Positions 45,189 to 53,855 of a stretch of DNA of 64,000 bases are shown here, in pieces. Position numbers and translations under genes: made by a program. Source of the stretch: Roseovarius sp. (GTDB lineage: Bacteria; Pseudomonadota; Alphaproteobacteria; Rhodobacterales; Rhodobacteraceae); contig NZ_JAUCYU010000007.1 of NCBI RefSeq assembly GCF_030373445.1, positions 1-64,000 on the forward strand, written 5' to 3'. Position 1 is the stretch's first letter. Each line of letters starts with the position of its first letter. The notes beneath the pieces are model-generated. The model saw only the letters and a program-made list of their open reading frames with translations. It ran no database searches and was not told the origin of the DNA.

Positions 45189-45296
45189 TGTTCGTCTCCG
45201 TTTTCGTGGAGCTCGAGATTCTTCGAATTGCGAAGGCCAATCAAGAGTCAAAAAAGCAACAGGTCTTGGAGCGCGCTTTCAAGTGGAAGAACTCCA

Positions 45297-45731
45297 ATGA
45301 GCTACGATGGCGACCGCGCGCTCTGGTGCGAAGTGCTCGCACTGGCAATCTCTGATGCGCTTGATGGCATTCGAGGCGTCCACCGTGACCGCCTTTTGAA
45401 GGTGCGCGCAATCGAGGCTGCGCGCCGATACATCATCGAACCGAACCACGACTTCAACTTCGTCTGCACCAATGCCGGTCTTGAACCTGAGGTAGTGCGC
45501 GCCCGGTTGGCCAAGCAGATCGCAGATGCGCCGACCCCCGAACAGATTGTCGAGCAGAACGGAAGGCCAGCAACGAACAAGTTCAGTGTGCGCCGTGAAC
45601 GGAAGCACAAGCAGAAGCACCGCGCCCAAGGGCCGGGGGTGGTCTCCGATTTTGCGAGGGATTCAGGGACCGGCGCGGGGAGGTCCGCACAAGACAGCCC
45701 GAATATAAGTTTTTCAAAGGAGTGCGCATAA
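45297..45731 (+). CDS. Phage protein of unknown function
   Basis: A 144-aa protein starting MSYDGDRALWCEVLALAISD. AIEAARRYIIEPNHDFNFVC and LEPEVVRARLAKQI form a conserved pattern (W..V...AI.DA, A..YI, DF..VC..AG) that I associate with small proteins near the head genes of alphaproteobacterial phages. The C-terminal third is basic and low complexity. GGAAG precedes the ATG. Its stop overlaps the next start (TAATG). Confidence 0.65.
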   Translation: MSYDGDRALWCEVLALAISDALDGIRGVHRDRLLKVRAIEAARRYIIEPNHDFNFVCTNAGLEPEVVRARLAKQIADAPTPEQIVEQNGRPATNKFSVRRERKHKQKHRAQGPGVVSDFARDSGTGAGRSAQDSPNISFSKECA

Positions 45732-46030
45732 TGGCCGCACAAACTGCCCTGACCCTGCTTAAGTCGCAGCTCAATCTCGACCACAATCTTGATGACGTGC
45801 TGTTGACCCACAAGCTCGAAGCTGCCGAGCTTTGGATTGCCAATTACACCGGCGTGGAGTTCGACGCCGGCAACCCAGCTATGACCGAAGCGGCGTTGCA
45901 GCTCGCCGCCTACTGGTATGAGCAACGCGAGGCCGCATCCTTTGGCTTGACCACAGCGCCGGTGCCCTTCGGCGTCCGCGACTTGCTTTCCCCCTATCGC
46001 AATCAGGTGACCGGCCATGTCGCTGACTAA
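45731..46030 (+). CDS. Head-tail connector, gp6-like
   Basis: 99 aa. TALTLLKSQLNLDHNLDDVL then HKLEAAELWIANYTG and LSPYRN near the end match the HK97 gp6-like head-tail connector family, which forms the ring under the portal. The ATG at 45731 follows AAAGGAG; a GTG at 45722 is the alternative. Confidence 0.85.
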   Translation: MAAQTALTLLKSQLNLDHNLDDVLLTHKLEAAELWIANYTGVEFDAGNPAMTEAALQLAAYWYEQREAASFGLTTAPVPFGVRDLLSPYRNQVTGHVAD

Positions 46031-46436
46031 GCAATCGAAGGCGCTCGAAGCCCGCCTGAAGGCCATCCCGCGCGAGGTGCTGCGCGAGGTCCACCCTGCC
46101 CTTGTCAAAGGCGCCGAGGAAACCGCCGACGCGATGCGCGCCCTTGTTCCGGTTGCCGAGGGCGACTTGCAGGCGTCCATCACCGTGACCGCACCGGGCG
46201 AGACCACCCCGGCATATGCGGAAGGCGGCGGGCGCCGGACGGCCGAAGACAATCAGGCACTTGTGACGGTTGGCAACGAGAAGGTGCGGCACGGCCACCT
46301 GCAAGAGTTCGGCACGGTGAAACAAGAGGCGCAGCCCTTCTTTCGCCCCGGTGCCCGGCTGGCCCGGCCCAAGGCCATGCGCCGGATTCAGCGCGCCATC
46401 GGCAAGGCCATCAGGAATGCAGGGGGCAAGACATGA
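46017..46436 (+). CDS. HK97 gp10-like tail completion protein
   Basis: 139 aa. AEETADAMRALVPVAEGDLQ, HGHLQEFGTVKQEAQPFFRP and the helical end are typical of the HK97 gp10-like family that joins head and tail. It overlaps the connector gene by 14 bp and the next gene by 4 bp. Confidence 0.88.
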   Translation: MSLTKQSKALEARLKAIPREVLREVHPALVKGAEETADAMRALVPVAEGDLQASITVTAPGETTPAYAEGGGRRTAEDNQALVTVGNEKVRHGHLQEFGTVKQEAQPFFRPGARLARPKAMRRIQRAIGKAIRNAGGKT

Positions 46437-46852
46437 TCGAACCTAGCATCGCCCTGCAAACGGCGCTCAGGGGCGCGCTCATTGGCAACTCGGCCGTGAT
46501 GAACCTTGTGGCCGCGGATAACGTGCGCGCCGGCTCGACGCGACCGGACAACCTGCCGTGCATCATCTTGGCCAATCCGCAGACCGTTCACCTGGGCCGC
46601 GCCAGTGGTGGTGCCTACCTGACGCGCGTGTTTCTCGACTTGCACGTCTGGGCGGTCGAGGATGGCGCGGACATGGCTAGGCAGATCGGGGGTGCCGTAT
46701 CGGTAGCGCTTTGGGATCGACCGGCCGCCGATGGCATTGCCATTGATGCCTATGATCGCCCCAGCTTCGTCTACATGCGCGACCCCGACCCCGAACGCGC
46801 ATACTGCCATGGTGTCGGCACGGTCGAAGCTGTCGTGCAGTGGAGGGCGTGA
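46433..46852 (+). CDS. DUF3168 tail terminator-like protein
   Basis: 139 aa. IEPSIALQTALRGALIGNSA and IILANPQTVHLGR followed by LDLHVWA correspond to DUF3168, the tail terminator family of siphophages and GTAs, which caps the tail tube where it meets the head. In most genomes the major tail protein gene comes next; here a head-tail adaptor and then terminase follow. Confidence 0.82.
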   Translation: MIEPSIALQTALRGALIGNSAVMNLVAADNVRAGSTRPDNLPCIILANPQTVHLGRASGGAYLTRVFLDLHVWAVEDGADMARQIGGAVSVALWDRPAADGIAIDAYDRPSFVYMRDPDPERAYCHGVGTVEAVVQWRA

Positions 46853-46854
46853 CC

Positions 46855-47172
46855 ATGCTGCGCGCCGGGAAGCTTGACCGCGAAATCACGATTGAGCGCG
46901 AGACTGAGACTGTTGCCGCGAGCGGCGCGGTGTCGAAGACATGGGCGCCAGTGGCAACCGTGCGCGCTGAGCTGGTGCAGCAATCGGCCGAAGAATATCT
47001 CGCAGGCTTTGGCGAAGCTGAGGGCGGCAACGTGGTGTTCCGTATCCGCTACCTCGCAGGGATCACCACGGCCGACCGTGTGAGCTACGCCGGTGCCGCC
47101 TACGATATCGACGGGATCAAGGAAGTGGGCCGGCGCCGAGCGCTAGAGCTGAAGTGTGTGATTGGCAAATGA
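46855..47172 (+). CDS. Head-tail adaptor (SPP1 gp16-like)
   Basis: 105 aa. MLRAGKLDREITIERETETV, TWAPVATVRAELVQQ and RIRYLAGITTADRV are typical of the head closure/adaptor family. GGAGGG precedes the ATG at 46855. In related phages it lies before gp10-like and DUF3168 genes; here it comes after them. Confidence 0.88.
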   Translation: MLRAGKLDREITIERETETVAASGAVSKTWAPVATVRAELVQQSAEEYLAGFGEAEGGNVVFRIRYLAGITTADRVSYAGAAYDIDGIKEVGRRRALELKCVIGK

Positions 47173-47180
47173 GGGTAGAC

Positions 47181-47345
47181 CTAGCAACCACGCGAGGCGG
47201 GCGCGGTGTGTTCATCGCTTCGGTGGAGCTCGCTATGAGCCTGAGAAAACGCGCGGCACTCGTCGGAGCGCGTAATCAGAGAGAAGACAACCGCGAGAGG
47301 CAAGATAACCACAAGAATTTTGGTCAGGGCAGCATCGGGATTCAT
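47181..47345 (-). CDS. Small reverse-strand membrane peptide (possible moron)
   Basis: A 54-aa peptide starting MNPDAALTKILVVILPLAVV, with a single transmembrane helix (residues 8-24) and a charged tail. GGAGA lies 7 nt before the ATG. It opposes the late operon and lies in the gap before the terminase genes. A holin- or exclusion-like role is possible but unsupported. The plus-strand ORF here lacks a ribosome site and looks like a shadow. Confidence 0.4.
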   Translation of the reverse strand: MNPDAALTKILVVILPLAVVFSLITRSDECRAFSQAHSELHRSDEHTAPASRGC

Positions 47346-47431
47346 GGCAGTCTCCAGCCGAAGTTCGCGCCTCCATCGCGATCGAAAAATTTTGACCATT
47401 TGGTCAACTATGAAGAATTTTGGGGCGCCGT

Positions 47432-47818
47432 ATGACTGTTCATTCCCGTGGAGTCAAGCCACCCCTCTCACCCGATACTGACGCGCTCACAAAGGCGCCG
47501 CCGGTGCCCCGTTACTTGGCCCCGCAGGCCAAGGCCGAATGGAAGCGGATCATGCCGCAGCTCATTGCGCGCCGGGTGATCACCAAGGCCGATCTGGCTG
47601 GCGTGGAGAATTACTGCATCTGCATTGGGACCGTGCGCCAGATCGAAGAAGACCGCGCCGGCGGTCAGATCGACGTGAAGCTCTTTGGCGTGATGAACCG
47701 GGCGGCACAAACTGCGCGCCAGCTCGCGGCCGAGTATGGCCTGACGCCTACAAGTCGCGCCCGTATTGGCGCCGTCCAGTCGAGCGATGACGACGACGAC
47801 AACCCGCTCGCGGTGTAA
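47432..47818 (+). CDS. terS: Terminase small subunit, P27 family
   Basis: 128 aa. PPVPRYLAPQAKAEWKRIMP, LAGVENYCI and NRAAQTARQLAAEYGLTPTS are the usual marks of the P27 small terminase family, which recognises the packaging site. An acidic C-terminal run (SSDDDDDNP) is normal. Directly precedes the large subunit. Confidence 0.9.
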   Translation: MTVHSRGVKPPLSPDTDALTKAPPVPRYLAPQAKAEWKRIMPQLIARRVITKADLAGVENYCICIGTVRQIEEDRAGGQIDVKLFGVMNRAAQTARQLAAEYGLTPTSRARIGAVQSSDDDDDNPLAV

Positions 47819-47820
47819 CG

Positions 47821-49473
47821 ATGAGCGCGACCAGCATAGAAGCCAAATGCGAAACCGTTTCGCATTCTCCTAGCACCTATCCGGGCTGGATCTTCGACGG
47901 CAGCCCTATTCCTGACCCGCTAGGCCACGGCGAGCGCGCCGTGAAGTTCCTGCGCCGGCTGCGCCATCCCGCCAGCACCGAGCCGAAGCAGCGCTTCCAG
48001 CTCTATGCGTTCCAAGAGCGTATCGTGCGCCGCATCTACGGGCCGCGCCACAAGGATGGCAGCCGGATCGTCAAAACGGTCTTCCTGATGCTCCCAAGGG
48101 GCAACCGCAAAACCAGCTTGGCGGCGGCGCTGTCGCATCTCCACGTGATCGGCCCCGAGAAGCGGCCGGCCGGTCAGGTGATCTTCGCGGCGTCGGATCG
48201 TGAACAAGCCGGGATTGGCTTCCGCGAAGCCGCCGACATCATCCGGTGCGACAAGCGGCTTGTGGAAGCGACGCGCATTCATGACGCCTTCAACAGCGCG
48301 AAGCAGATCACCGACAAGGCCAGCGGCGCCCGCCTGCGCGCCGTGTCGAGCGACGGCCGCGCCCAGCACGGCACGACGCCGGCCTTCGTGCTGGCCGACG
48401 AGATTCACGCTTGGAAGGGCCGCGAGCTTTGGGAGGCGCTCAAGTCCGGCCTCGCCAAGACCGACGATAGCTTGCTCGTGATCGCCACCACGGCCGGGCG
48501 TGGCCATGAGAGCTTGGCCGCAGAGCAATTCCAGTATGCCCGGCGGGTTGCCCTGGGCGAAATCAACAACCCCGAATTCCTGCCGATCATCTTCGCCGCC
48601 GAGGCCGACGACAATTGGCAGGATGAGAAGGTTTGGCACAAGGTGAACCCCGGCCTGCAACATGGCTTCCCGTCCCTGCCCGGCTTGCGCTCACTGGCGA
48701 AGGAAGCGCAGGATCACCCGGCCGAGCGCTACAGCTTCCAGCAATACAACCTGAACGTCTGGCACGGGAACAGCCGCGACCCGCTGTTCAGCATGTCCAC
48801 ATATGACGCCCGGCGCTTCGATGACGATGAAACCGACCTAGAGGCCCTGCCCTGCTGGATCGGCGTGGACATGGCGCGCAACGGCGACACGGCGGCCGTG
48901 GTCGCGGCATGGCTGCACGATGACAGCCAGATCACGGTCAAGCCGTGGTTCTTTGTGCCGGGCGACGACCTGAAAGAGCGCAGCGACCGTGACGGCGTTC
49001 CCTATGAGCGCTGGCGCGACGAAGGGCTGATCACGGCCACGCCCGGCCCAATCATCGACCCGGATATCGTCGAGGATCACGTGCGCGAGCTGGCGGCGCG
49101 CCATGACGTGCAAGAGATCGCCTTCGACCCCCACCTCGCCCGGCAGATCATGCAGCACTTGCACGATGATGGCCTGCCCGTGGTGGAGCTGCGACAGGCG
49201 CCCCTGAGCATGGGCGTAGCGACTGGCGACCTAGAGCGCACCGTCAACGGCCGCATGATCCGTCACGATGGGCACCCGGTGTTACGACATCACTTCGACA
49301 GTGTGGTTGTCAGCCGAAATGAGACGACCGGGCTTGTCCGGATGCACAAAGACAAGAAGGTCGACCGGATCGACGGCGCGGTCGCGGCCGCGATGGCGGT
49401 TCACCGGACGGTAGCAGGCGAAACCAGCCGCTCACAATACACCGGCGAAGACGCCGAGATTTTCACTTTCTGA
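47821..49473 (+). CDS. terL: Terminase large subunit
   Basis: 550 aa. The ATPase domain has Walker A LPRGNRKTS (91-99) and Walker B VLADEIHAW with Glu194 at the catalytic position. The nuclease domain starts at WIGVDMARNGDTAAVV (about 350), with further acidic residues at IDPDIV and IDGAVAA. It pumps DNA through the portal and cuts it. The motor looks complete, so packaging should still be functional. Confidence 0.95.
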   Translation: MSATSIEAKCETVSHSPSTYPGWIFDGSPIPDPLGHGERAVKFLRRLRHPASTEPKQRFQLYAFQERIVRRIYGPRHKDGSRIVKTVFLMLPRGNRKTSLAAALSHLHVIGPEKRPAGQVIFAASDREQAGIGFREAADIIRCDKRLVEATRIHDAFNSAKQITDKASGARLRAVSSDGRAQHGTTPAFVLADEIHAWKGRELWEALKSGLAKTDDSLLVIATTAGRGHESLAAEQFQYARRVALGEINNPEFLPIIFAAEADDNWQDEKVWHKVNPGLQHGFPSLPGLRSLAKEAQDHPAERYSFQQYNLNVWHGNSRDPLFSMSTYDARRFDDDETDLEALPCWIGVDMARNGDTAAVVAAWLHDDSQITVKPWFFVPGDDLKERSDRDGVPYERWRDEGLITATPGPIIDPDIVEDHVRELAARHDVQEIAFDPHLARQIMQHLHDDGLPVVELRQAPLSMGVATGDLERTVNGRMIRHDGHPVLRHHFDSVVVSRNETTGLVRMHKDKKVDRIDGAVAAAMAVHRTVAGETSRSQYTGEDAEIFTF

Positions 49474-49484
49474 GGTATGAGCAA

Positions 49485-51821
49485 ATGAATGACGCAACCC
49501 TTCCCGGCTTGGTAGTCAACGTCGAAGCGCGGATCACGAAACTTGAGAAAGGCCTTGAGCGCGCCAACCGGGCGCAGCGCCGCGCCAGTCAACAAATGGA
49601 GCGCCGCGCCCGCCAGAGCGCCGACAGGATGAGCGCCAGCTATGCACGGGCAGGCAGTGCCGCCGCCGGGGCGTTCAAGCGTGTGGGTGTCGGTGCGCTG
49701 GCCGGTTTGGCGTCCGTTCAGACCGTCCGGCAGATCGGCAACGTGACGCGCGGTGTCGCTCAGTTGGGCGACGAGGCCGAGCGCGCCGGACTGGCCGTCG
49801 AGCCGTTCCAGGAATGGAAGTATGTTGCCGAGCAGAACCGCATCGGCCTCGACGCGATGGTTGACGGCTTCAAAGAGCTGAATCTGCGCGCCGATGAATT
49901 CATTACCACCGGCAAGGGACCGGCAGCCGAGGCATTCCAGCGCATGGGCTACGGTGCCGATGAGCTGCGCGAGAAACTGAAAAACCCGTCCGACCTTATG
50001 CTTGAGCTGGTCGACCGGATGCGCCGCTTCGACACCGCCGCGCAAATCCGGCTCACCGATGAGATTTTCGGCGGCACCGCCGGGGAACGTTTTGTTGAAC
50101 TGGTTGATCATGGTGGCGCGGGGCTGCGTGCCACCATGGATGAGGCGCGTGAGCTTGGGCTTGTGCTTGACGAGGATGTTGTGCGCCGCGCCGATGAGTT
50201 GAATCGCAAATTCGACCAGTTGGCGGCCAAGGTTAGCGCGTTCGGCAAGCGGCTGGCGGTCGGGATCGCGGAAGGTGCCGCCGAGATCGCCGGTTTGCGT
50301 CAGGAGCTGACCGACCTGTTCGAGAACGAGGCGCATGCCCGTGCGGTTTTGGGAAATGAGGTGTTCGACAATCTCGACCAGAACGGCGGCGCACTTGAGA
50401 AGCACAAGGCCGAAGTGGTCGATCTGCGCGAGACCTACGCCGAGCTTTTCCGCGAAGTGAACCGCCTGTCCGGCCCGGATGGAATTCGCGTCTTTGAGAT
50501 CGACGACGAAGAAGTGAAATTCGCGCTGGCCGGGATCGTCACAGAAATCAACGACCTGACCCGCCAGCTCGAAAACGGACAAGTCAGCGCCGACGACTTC
50601 ACGAATGAGATGAGCGACTTGGCCGGCGAAGCTGACGCACTGCTTCAAGAATTGGAGAATATAGACGGTGCCGGTTTCTCAAATGTGATCGAAGGTATTG
50701 GCAGCCTCACATCTGCCATTCGTGAGGCCATCGGCGAGGCGTCGAAACTGCGCAGCGAATTGCCCGGCGGCTATGTCGCATCTGGTCGCGGTGACGGCCG
50801 CAACGAGGCTGACCGGCGCAGGCGCGAGGATAACGGCCGCGCGACCCCACAGGCGCCGACAACCTCACTGCGCCCGAGGGCTGCGCCGGCTATGGTTCAT
50901 GACAACGTGCGGACCGATACGCGCGACACTGGCGGCGGCCGCAGCGCCAACGAATACCGCGAGGCGGCCGAGGCCATCCGCGAGGAAACGCGCGCACTTG
51001 AGCTTGAGGCGGCTGCACTCGCGGCCGTGGCGCTCGCCGGTGATGATCTGGCGCCGGCCGTCGAAGCCGCGCGGCGCGAGGCCGAGTTGCTCAACGAGGC
51101 GCAGCGCCAAGGGCTGGCGATCACGCCCCAGCTTCGGCAGGAGATCAGGCAGACGGCCGCAGCCTATGCGCAGGCCGATCAGGCGGTCGCGCAGGCCGAG
51201 GAACGTATCGACGATTTCGAGGCCGCTAAGGATCGGCTCAAAGGGACCGCCGAGAGTGCCTTCACCGGCTTGATCACCGGCGCCCATAGCTTCCATGACG
51301 CGCTGTTGATGATCATCAACGATCTGGCGCGCATGGCCGCGTCCCGCCTGTTTCAGTCGTTGTTCTTTGGCGGCAGCTCGACCGGCGGCGGGCTTTTGGG
51401 CGGTCTCTTTGGATTCGCTAGTGGCGGCTACACCGGCGATGGCGGCAAGTTCGAACCGGCCGGGATCGTGCACAAGGGCGAATTCGTCATGTCGAAAGAG
51501 GCGACCAGCCGCATTGGTGCCGATAAGCTCGCAGGACTCCACAGGGCCGCGCTGGCGGGCTTTAGCTCTGGCGGGCTGGTAGGAGGCCCGAAAACCCTTA
51601 AGAGCGGCTCACGGGCGCGCTCTGAGTCTCTGGCGGGTATGAACGTGACGATCAATGCCCCTGTGCATGTCGAGGGCAGCGCCGGAACGCCGGAACAGAA
51701 TGACGACCTCGCCAAGCGCATGGCACGGCAATTTGAGGCTACCATGAGAGGCACCGTGGTGTCGGAAATCCAAAAGCAGATGCGGCCGGGCAACATGCTG
51801 GCGCAGAAGGGTGGCCGGTGA
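49485..51821 (+). CDS. Tail tape measure protein
   Basis: A 778-aa, mostly helical protein. The N-terminal coiled coil (VNVEARITKLEKGLERANRA) and the C-terminal FASGGYTGDGGKFEPAGIVH, then KGEFVMSKEAT, are standard for lambda/HK97 tape measures. By the usual 1.5 angstrom per residue rule it would set a tail of roughly 110 nm. Its presence without a major tail protein gene is odd: it would need tail tube protein from elsewhere, or it is a leftover. Confidence 0.9.
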   Translation: MNDATLPGLVVNVEARITKLEKGLERANRAQRRASQQMERRARQSADRMSASYARAGSAAAGAFKRVGVGALAGLASVQTVRQIGNVTRGVAQLGDEAERAGLAVEPFQEWKYVAEQNRIGLDAMVDGFKELNLRADEFITTGKGPAAEAFQRMGYGADELREKLKNPSDLMLELVDRMRRFDTAAQIRLTDEIFGGTAGERFVELVDHGGAGLRATMDEARELGLVLDEDVVRRADELNRKFDQLAAKVSAFGKRLAVGIAEGAAEIAGLRQELTDLFENEAHARAVLGNEVFDNLDQNGGALEKHKAEVVDLRETYAELFREVNRLSGPDGIRVFEIDDEEVKFALAGIVTEINDLTRQLENGQVSADDFTNEMSDLAGEADALLQELENIDGAGFSNVIEGIGSLTSAIREAIGEASKLRSELPGGYVASGRGDGRNEADRRRREDNGRATPQAPTTSLRPRAAPAMVHDNVRTDTRDTGGGRSANEYREAAEAIREETRALELEAAALAAVALAGDDLAPAVEAARREAELLNEAQRQGLAITPQLRQEIRQTAAAYAQADQAVAQAEERIDDFEAAKDRLKGTAESAFTGLITGAHSFHDALLMIINDLARMAASRLFQSLFFGGSSTGGGLLGGLFGFASGGYTGDGGKFEPAGIVHKGEFVMSKEATSRIGADKLAGLHRAALAGFSSGGLVGGPKTLKSGSRARSESLAGMNVTINAPVHVEGSAGTPEQNDDLAKRMARQFEATMRGTVVSEIQKQMRPGNMLAQKGGR

Positions 51822-52171
51822 TGGCACTCCAAACCTTCGAGCCGCCTGTCGCGCCCTCACCCGGCACCACGTTCAAGCCGAAGGTAACGCTCAACCGCGC
51901 AGACTTCGGCGACGGGTATGTGCAGGCGTCACCGCGTGGGCTCAACCACATCCGCGAGAATGTGGAGCTGAGTTGGCACGGTCTCACGGAACCGCAGATG
52001 ATCCTGATCCGCGCCTTCTTCGAGGCGCATGGCGGATACACCCCTTTCTGGTATCAGCCGCGTGGGCGCACGGAAGCCCTCTTGTGGACGTGTGAGGCGT
52101 GGACGGTCTCAGACGCGGCACCTTGGAGGGTGACCGGCACGCTCGTGCAATGGTTTGGGCCGGGAGAGTGA
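51821..52171 (+). CDS. Minor tail protein M-like
   Basis: 116 aa. KVTLNRADFGDGYVQASPRG and WHGLTEPQMILIRAFFEAHG then FWYQPRG are signatures of the phage lambda gpM-like minor tail family, part of the tail tip. The TGATG overlap couples it to the tape measure. The genes that normally follow (gpL, gpK, gpI, gpJ) are absent; this is the last structural gene. Confidence 0.85.
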   Translation: MALQTFEPPVAPSPGTTFKPKVTLNRADFGDGYVQASPRGLNHIRENVELSWHGLTEPQMILIRAFFEAHGGYTPFWYQPRGRTEALLWTCEAWTVSDAAPWRVTGTLVQWFGPGE

Positions 52172-52180
52172 GAGGGTGAG

Positions 52181-52230
52181 ACCGCGACCGGGATGGGCTT
52201 GAATAATCCCTACCCTCTTCCGGTCGCGGT
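52181..52230. repeat. 11-bp inverted repeat after the tail genes
   Basis: ACCGCGACCGG (52181-52191) and CCGGTCGCGGT (52220-52230) are perfectly complementary; GGGAT/ATCCC (52190-52194 with 52206-52210) can pair inside as an alternative. It starts 10 bp after the last structural gene and may be its terminator or part of a larger signal. GC-rich hairpins continue to about 52300. Confidence 0.6.
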
Positions 52231-52327
52231 ATGAGAGTGGGCGCCGGGCGCCAGCCCGGCGGCAAGGCCGAAGGCCGCGCAGGGGCGGCGCAGCCGCCCA
52301 ATGAGGGTGACCGGGTGAGAACTCAAA

Positions 52328-52421
52328 AGGTAATGGTTTGCACGTAATCTCATATTCTTCTTGTATGAGTATATAGGTGTATAGGTGGTAGAGTTATAAA
52401 AATACGTGCAAACCATTACCT
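52328..52421. repeat. Perfect 19-bp inverted repeat around an AT-rich core
   Basis: AGGTAATGGTTTGCACGTA (52328-52346) and its exact complement (52403-52421) flank a 56-nt AT-rich loop that holds a second hairpin CTCATA/TATGAG and the direct repeat TATAGGTG. The stretch 52172-52541 has no gene. Options: origin, packaging or resolution site, or a miniature mobile element. It stands out sharply from the GC-rich surroundings. Confidence 0.7.
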
Positions 52422-52474
52422 ATCTCTCCTTCCATGGAGCTCGCACCCTCACCCGGCTAACGAGAGCAATAAAC

Positions 52475-52507
52475 GCTATAGCATTTCCTGCGCACTTATG
52501 CTATAGT
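52475..52507 (+). promoter_or_regulatory. Promoter/operator of the RHH-like gene
   Basis: CTATAGCAT (52476-52484) and ATGCTATAG (52498-52506) form an inverted repeat with 22-bp centre spacing, two helical turns. The right half contains TGCTATAGT, an extended -10 element (TATAGT 52502-52507). The small DNA-binding-like protein encoded 35 bp downstream may bind here. Confidence 0.55.
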
Positions 52508-52541
52508 GTTGGCAATGTGTCAACTACACCCGGACGAGAAC

Positions 52542-53027
52542 ATGACGAGAAAGCAAAACCCCACAATCCAACTTCCCCGCGAGCGCATCGAACAATTGCG
52601 CCAATTCGGTCAGGCCACGTCCACCTCAACCATGAGTGAGATTGTCGGCTCCCTGCTTAAGCTGGCACGTCAGCAGGGTCTCGTGGAACACGGCATCCCA
52701 GGTATCAACGTCAAAGTGAACGTGCTCGCGGATGGCCTCGCAATCCGCTTCCCCAACAGCCCGACTGCCGGATTCAGTTTCGACGCCGCCTCGAAGATCG
52801 CCGACACGATCCGCGAATATCTCGACGGCCAACACGCTGGCGAGAAGAACGCGCACCTGACCGACCCCGACACCCACGCCAACAGCTTTGCTATCTGGCG
52901 CCGCGGCAATTCCATCAAGATCGCCATTCCAATGAATGCACCTGAGAAGAACTTCACGCACGATTTGGCGGAGGAATTCGCAGACCTCTTGGACAACGCG
53001 GTCGCCCGGTCGAAGATCGCCCACTAG
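52542..53027 (+). CDS. Unknown protein with RHH-like N-terminus
   Basis: 161 aa. The start MTRKQNPTIQLPRERIEQLR followed by STSTMSEIVGSLLKLARQQG has the beta-strand, helix, helix pattern of ribbon-helix-helix proteins. The remainder (VNVLADGLAIRFPNS, TIREYLDGQH) is a separate alpha/beta domain that I do not recognise. The inverted repeat overlapping its promoter fits autoregulation. It has its own terminator. Confidence 0.6.
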   Translation: MTRKQNPTIQLPRERIEQLRQFGQATSTSTMSEIVGSLLKLARQQGLVEHGIPGINVKVNVLADGLAIRFPNSPTAGFSFDAASKIADTIREYLDGQHAGEKNAHLTDPDTHANSFAIWRRGNSIKIAIPMNAPEKNFTHDLAEEFADLLDNAVARSKIAH

Positions 53028-53036
53028 CACAAGAAA

Positions 53037-53060
53037 GGGCCGGTGCGGCAACACCGGCCC
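53037..53060 (+). terminator. Hairpin after the RHH-like gene
   Basis: Perfect 9-bp stem GGGCCGGTG/CACCGGCCC (53037-53045 with 53052-53060), 6-nt loop, followed by CTTACTGT. T-poor, so possibly a weak terminator. Confidence 0.6.
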
Positions 53061-53099
53061 CTTACTGTATACGTGGCTACTTTTGGAGGAACATCACGT

Positions 53100-53855
53100 A
53101 TGAAAGAACATAGCGCATCGCCAACCAGACCGCACGAGGAAAATGACCGCGAGGACGAAAAACGTGAAGGCTTCGAGGCATTTTTCGCTGGTGCGCCAAC
53201 GGTCAATGCACTTAGTCTTGGGCCTAGCGACGAAGAAATCGCGGCACATGACGAGGCTATGCTTGCCGAGTTCGACCGCGAGTTCGACCGCCTGTTCGAC
53301 GACGCCGAAGCTGATCAACCGCGCGTAGACCCCTGCTCGGCACCGTCCGAGGAAGGTGAAGTCGAGATCATTCAACATGAGCCAAGCACGACTACGCCCT
53401 ACGACAAAGCCTTCGTCGAGGTTCGGCGGCTTGAAGCCGAGCCAGACAGTCTAGAGCGCGGGAGTGACGAGTATCACCGCGTCATGAGTGATCTGGCAAA
53501 AGCTCGTGGTCGCCTCAAATTGGAGACTGACCGGGGCAAGAGCGATAGTTGGCGGTGGCGCCGGAAGGTCGATGAATGGCGCAAGGACGAAGGTCACGAG
53601 AAATACAATGCTTCGCGTCGCACACGCGGCAAGCCCAACCATATGACCCCCAAGAAAGTTCTGGACGCTATGACGCCAGAGGAACGCGCGCAGCACGACA
53701 AGGACAGGAACGCGGATCGCGTCAATCGCTCCAAGTATATGAAGAAGTTCGGCACGGATGGATTGGGCTTGTCCGGTGACGAGCTCAAGGAAGCTGTCGA
53801 AAAAGAGGTCGTGCGTGCCCGGCGCAAGCGACTGGCAAAAAGAACTGGCGCCTGA
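53100..53855 (+). CDS. Charged hypothetical phage protein
   Basis: 251 aa, start MKEHSASPTRPHEENDREDE after TTGGAGGA. The N-terminal half is acidic (AEFDREFDRLFDDAEAD), the C-terminal half strongly basic (WRWRRKVDEWRKDEGHEKY, RARRKRLAKRTGA), which suggests nucleic acid binding by the C-terminus. No known family. It ends one base before the palindrome at 53856. Confidence 0.55.
   Translation: MKEHSASPTRPHEENDREDEKREGFEAFFAGAPTVNALSLGPSDEEIAAHDEAMLAEFDREFDRLFDDAEADQPRVDPCSAPSEEGEVEIIQHEPSTTTPYDKAFVEVRRLEAEPDSLERGSDEYHRVMSDLAKARGRLKLETDRGKSDSWRWRRKVDEWRKDEGHEKYNASRRTRGKPNHMTPKKVLDAMTPEERAQHDKDRNADRVNRSKYMKKFGTDGLGLSGDELKEAVEKEVVRARRKRLAKRTGA

Noticed and set aside
47154..47435. 93-aa plus-strand ORF between the adaptor and small terminase genes
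   Set aside because: No ribosome site and no structural pattern; the minus-strand peptide at 47181-47345 with GGAGA before its ATG explains the gap better.
49401..50648. 415-aa minus-strand ORF across the tape measure gene
   Set aside because: It is antisense to a clear tape measure gene in a GC-rich genome; composition (AVHF, DLGGTFRDPDRQPLAE) shows no family features and it has no ribosome site.
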